Below, piece after piece: positions 6,419 through 7,236 of a stretch of 7,236 bases of DNA; within the stretch, counting starts at the first letter, position 1, and the number at the start of each line of letters is the position of its first letter. The notes beneath the pieces are model-generated. The model had not been told where the DNA came from, made no database searches, and saw nothing but the letters and a program-made list of their open reading frames with translations. The stretch spans positions 1-7,236 of the forward strand of contig JADJVN010000053.1 of NCBI GenBank assembly GCA_016710585.1. Direction: 5' to 3'. This DNA is from Saprospiraceae bacterium. Its GTDB lineage: Bacteria > Bacteroidota > Bacteroidia > Chitinophagales > Saprospiraceae. The position numbers and the translations under genes were made by a program.

Positions 6419-6453
6419 CGCACAAATGCTTAGTTATTATTAATTGTACATTT

Positions 6454-7236
6454 TTAACAACAAGTTGTTCCGTTTGTGCTTGATGTCGTTCCAATGTCAT
6501 AGTTGATTTTTCATTTGTATTGTTGTCTATTTTTGTCACTTCTACAACAACCATTCTCTGTTGTGTCGCAACACCTACCATCATCTAATTTATCTGCATA
6601 AATTGTTACACTATAAATACCTGAGCCTGATTTTTATAATTATCAAGTTCTTGTTGGTTTATATATTTTAGTAGTAATTCGTCAGGCAATTCAATAAGTC
6701 TTTCCTTTTTTTATTTGAAATTATTTTTGAAATCTGTTTCTTTTTTACTATACCTAAATATTGTCCTTTTTCACTTGGTACCTAATACACAACCTACATT
6801 TATAGAGTATTTTTCGAAACACCTTGTAAAACTGCAATTTTGAAAAACTATATCAGAAATGCCAAAATGTTCACCTCAATTTTAAAACCCTGTTGACCTC
6901 ATCCAATGCTTTCTCCTTGTCAGCAAGGTTCATAACACAAATTGCTGATCACTACATCAGCAATATTGCTTGAAACTTCTCTTCATATTTTCAATGTCGC
7001 CTAATTGAAATTCACAACATTTTTGTAACCTTAAATTCTTGAGTATTTTGTAAGGCAATAATTACGATTTCTGCAGTCATATCTACACCAATTACTTTCC
7101 CTGTTTCTCCAACACCCCACGAGCTATAAATGCGTCATTTCCAGCTCCTGAACCAAGGTCAATTACTGTGTCACCTTTCGTTAACGTTTGCACTTTGGGT
7201 GGGAAGTCCACAACCCAATGCAAGGTCTGTACTTTT
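6454..7236 (-). CDS. arsM: Arsenite S-adenosylmethionine methyltransferase (partial, frameshifted)
   Basis: Methylates trivalent arsenic using S-adenosylmethionine, detoxifying it and yielding volatile species; cytoplasmic. The SAM-binding motif I is 'KGDTVIDLGSGAGNDAFIAR', then 'GETGKVIGVDMTAE', 'EFQLGDIENM', 'IADVVISN(C)VMNLADKEKA', 'LDEVNRVLK', 'GEHFGISDIV', 'NVGCVLGT', and the C-terminal 'ELPDELLLKYINQQELDNYK' and 'SGSGIYSVTIYADKLDDG'. The three As(III)-binding cysteines of ArsM are visible: LGCG near the right edge, SNCV, and GCVLG. The tail carries vicinal pairs GRCC (6568-6573) and NGCC (6544-6549). The frame meets TGA at 6513-6511 but then reads 18 more codons ending TNGTTCC and TAA (6456-6454). 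About ten indels break the gene. The start lies beyond the right edge, missing perhaps 40 residues. No ArsR or efflux gene is in view. Confidence 0.92.

Larger units (their letters stand above)
6017..6453. other. Gap between arsM and the unrecognised gene
   Basis: No supported gene. The half next to the unrecognised gene (6017-6280) is AT-rich and holds only a 30-codon minus-strand ORF, MRSIEWKIIHNLFPIYPF and on to TAA (ATG near 6147), that I cannot tell from chance. The half next to arsM is the inverted-repeat cluster annotated separately. No TAnnTTTG element is evident before ATG 6016. Confidence 0.45.

Noticed and set aside
6457..6513. Selenocysteine at the in-frame TGA of arsM
   Set aside because: No convincing bacterial SECIS hairpin is visible just after the TGA, and this gene already carries many indels, so a compensating pair of errors explains the stop more simply.
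6399..6584. Minus-strand 61-codon ORF (MMVGVATQQRM…) as a separate gene
   Set aside because: It is the neighbouring frame of the arsM tail; the arsM frame gives the conserved end and cysteine pairs.
1..7236. CRISPR array, tRNA, rRNA or insertion sequence
   Set aside because: I saw no direct-repeat/spacer pattern, no cloverleaf or rRNA-like stretch, and no transposase motif on either strand.

Overview
The window looks like chromosomal DNA of a member of the Bacteroidota. It is AT-rich. One gene carries a secretion signal and a type IX secretion (T9SS) type A C-terminal sorting domain. Sequences of the form TAnnTTTG, the Bacteroidota -7 promoter element, lie 34 and 37 bases before two start codons. 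The J-domain co-chaperone is paired with a CbpM-like modulator, as is common in this phylum. I cannot name the genus; a Saprospiria-like or Chitinophagia-like bacterium would fit.

Every gene I can support lies on the minus strand, so the transcription order runs from the right edge to the left. From the right: arsM, an arsenite methyltransferase (start outside the window); a 437-base gap with a dense cluster of perfect inverted repeats; an unrecognised gene (5595-6016); two very short possible ORFs (5377-5546); an AT-rich gap with a possible promoter; a secreted protein with Asp-box (BNR/Ycf48-like) repeats and a T9SS sorting domain (3725-5074); a short coding-like stretch; a 25-codon signal-peptide-like ORF overlapping the start of a GNAT acetyltransferase (2961-3446); a uracil-DNA glycosylase superfamily protein (2185-2819); an unrecognised two-helix membrane protein (1354-1986); and the cbpA-like dnaJ gene (270-1186), followed after one base by a cbpM-like gene that runs to the left edge.

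The dominant oddity is technical. Most genes are interrupted by single-base insertions or deletions, yet the conserved residues continue in the neighbouring frame. I can follow dnaJ, cbpM, the glycosylase, the T9SS protein, the 5595-6016 gene and arsM across several frames, while the membrane protein and the acetyltransferase are intact. Indels without loss of key residues, spread over unrelated housekeeping and accessory genes, fit uncorrected sequencing or assembly error better than gene decay.

The genes do not form one pathway. Only cbpA-cbpM is a clear two-gene operon (protein folding with its regulator). The others are separately spaced: DNA repair, acetylation, arsenic detoxification and a secreted surface or extracellular protein. 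I found no convincing new multi-gene system. The items most worth a second look are the inverted-repeat cluster after arsM, the cysteine-pair tail of ArsM, and the unrecognised gene at 5595-6016.
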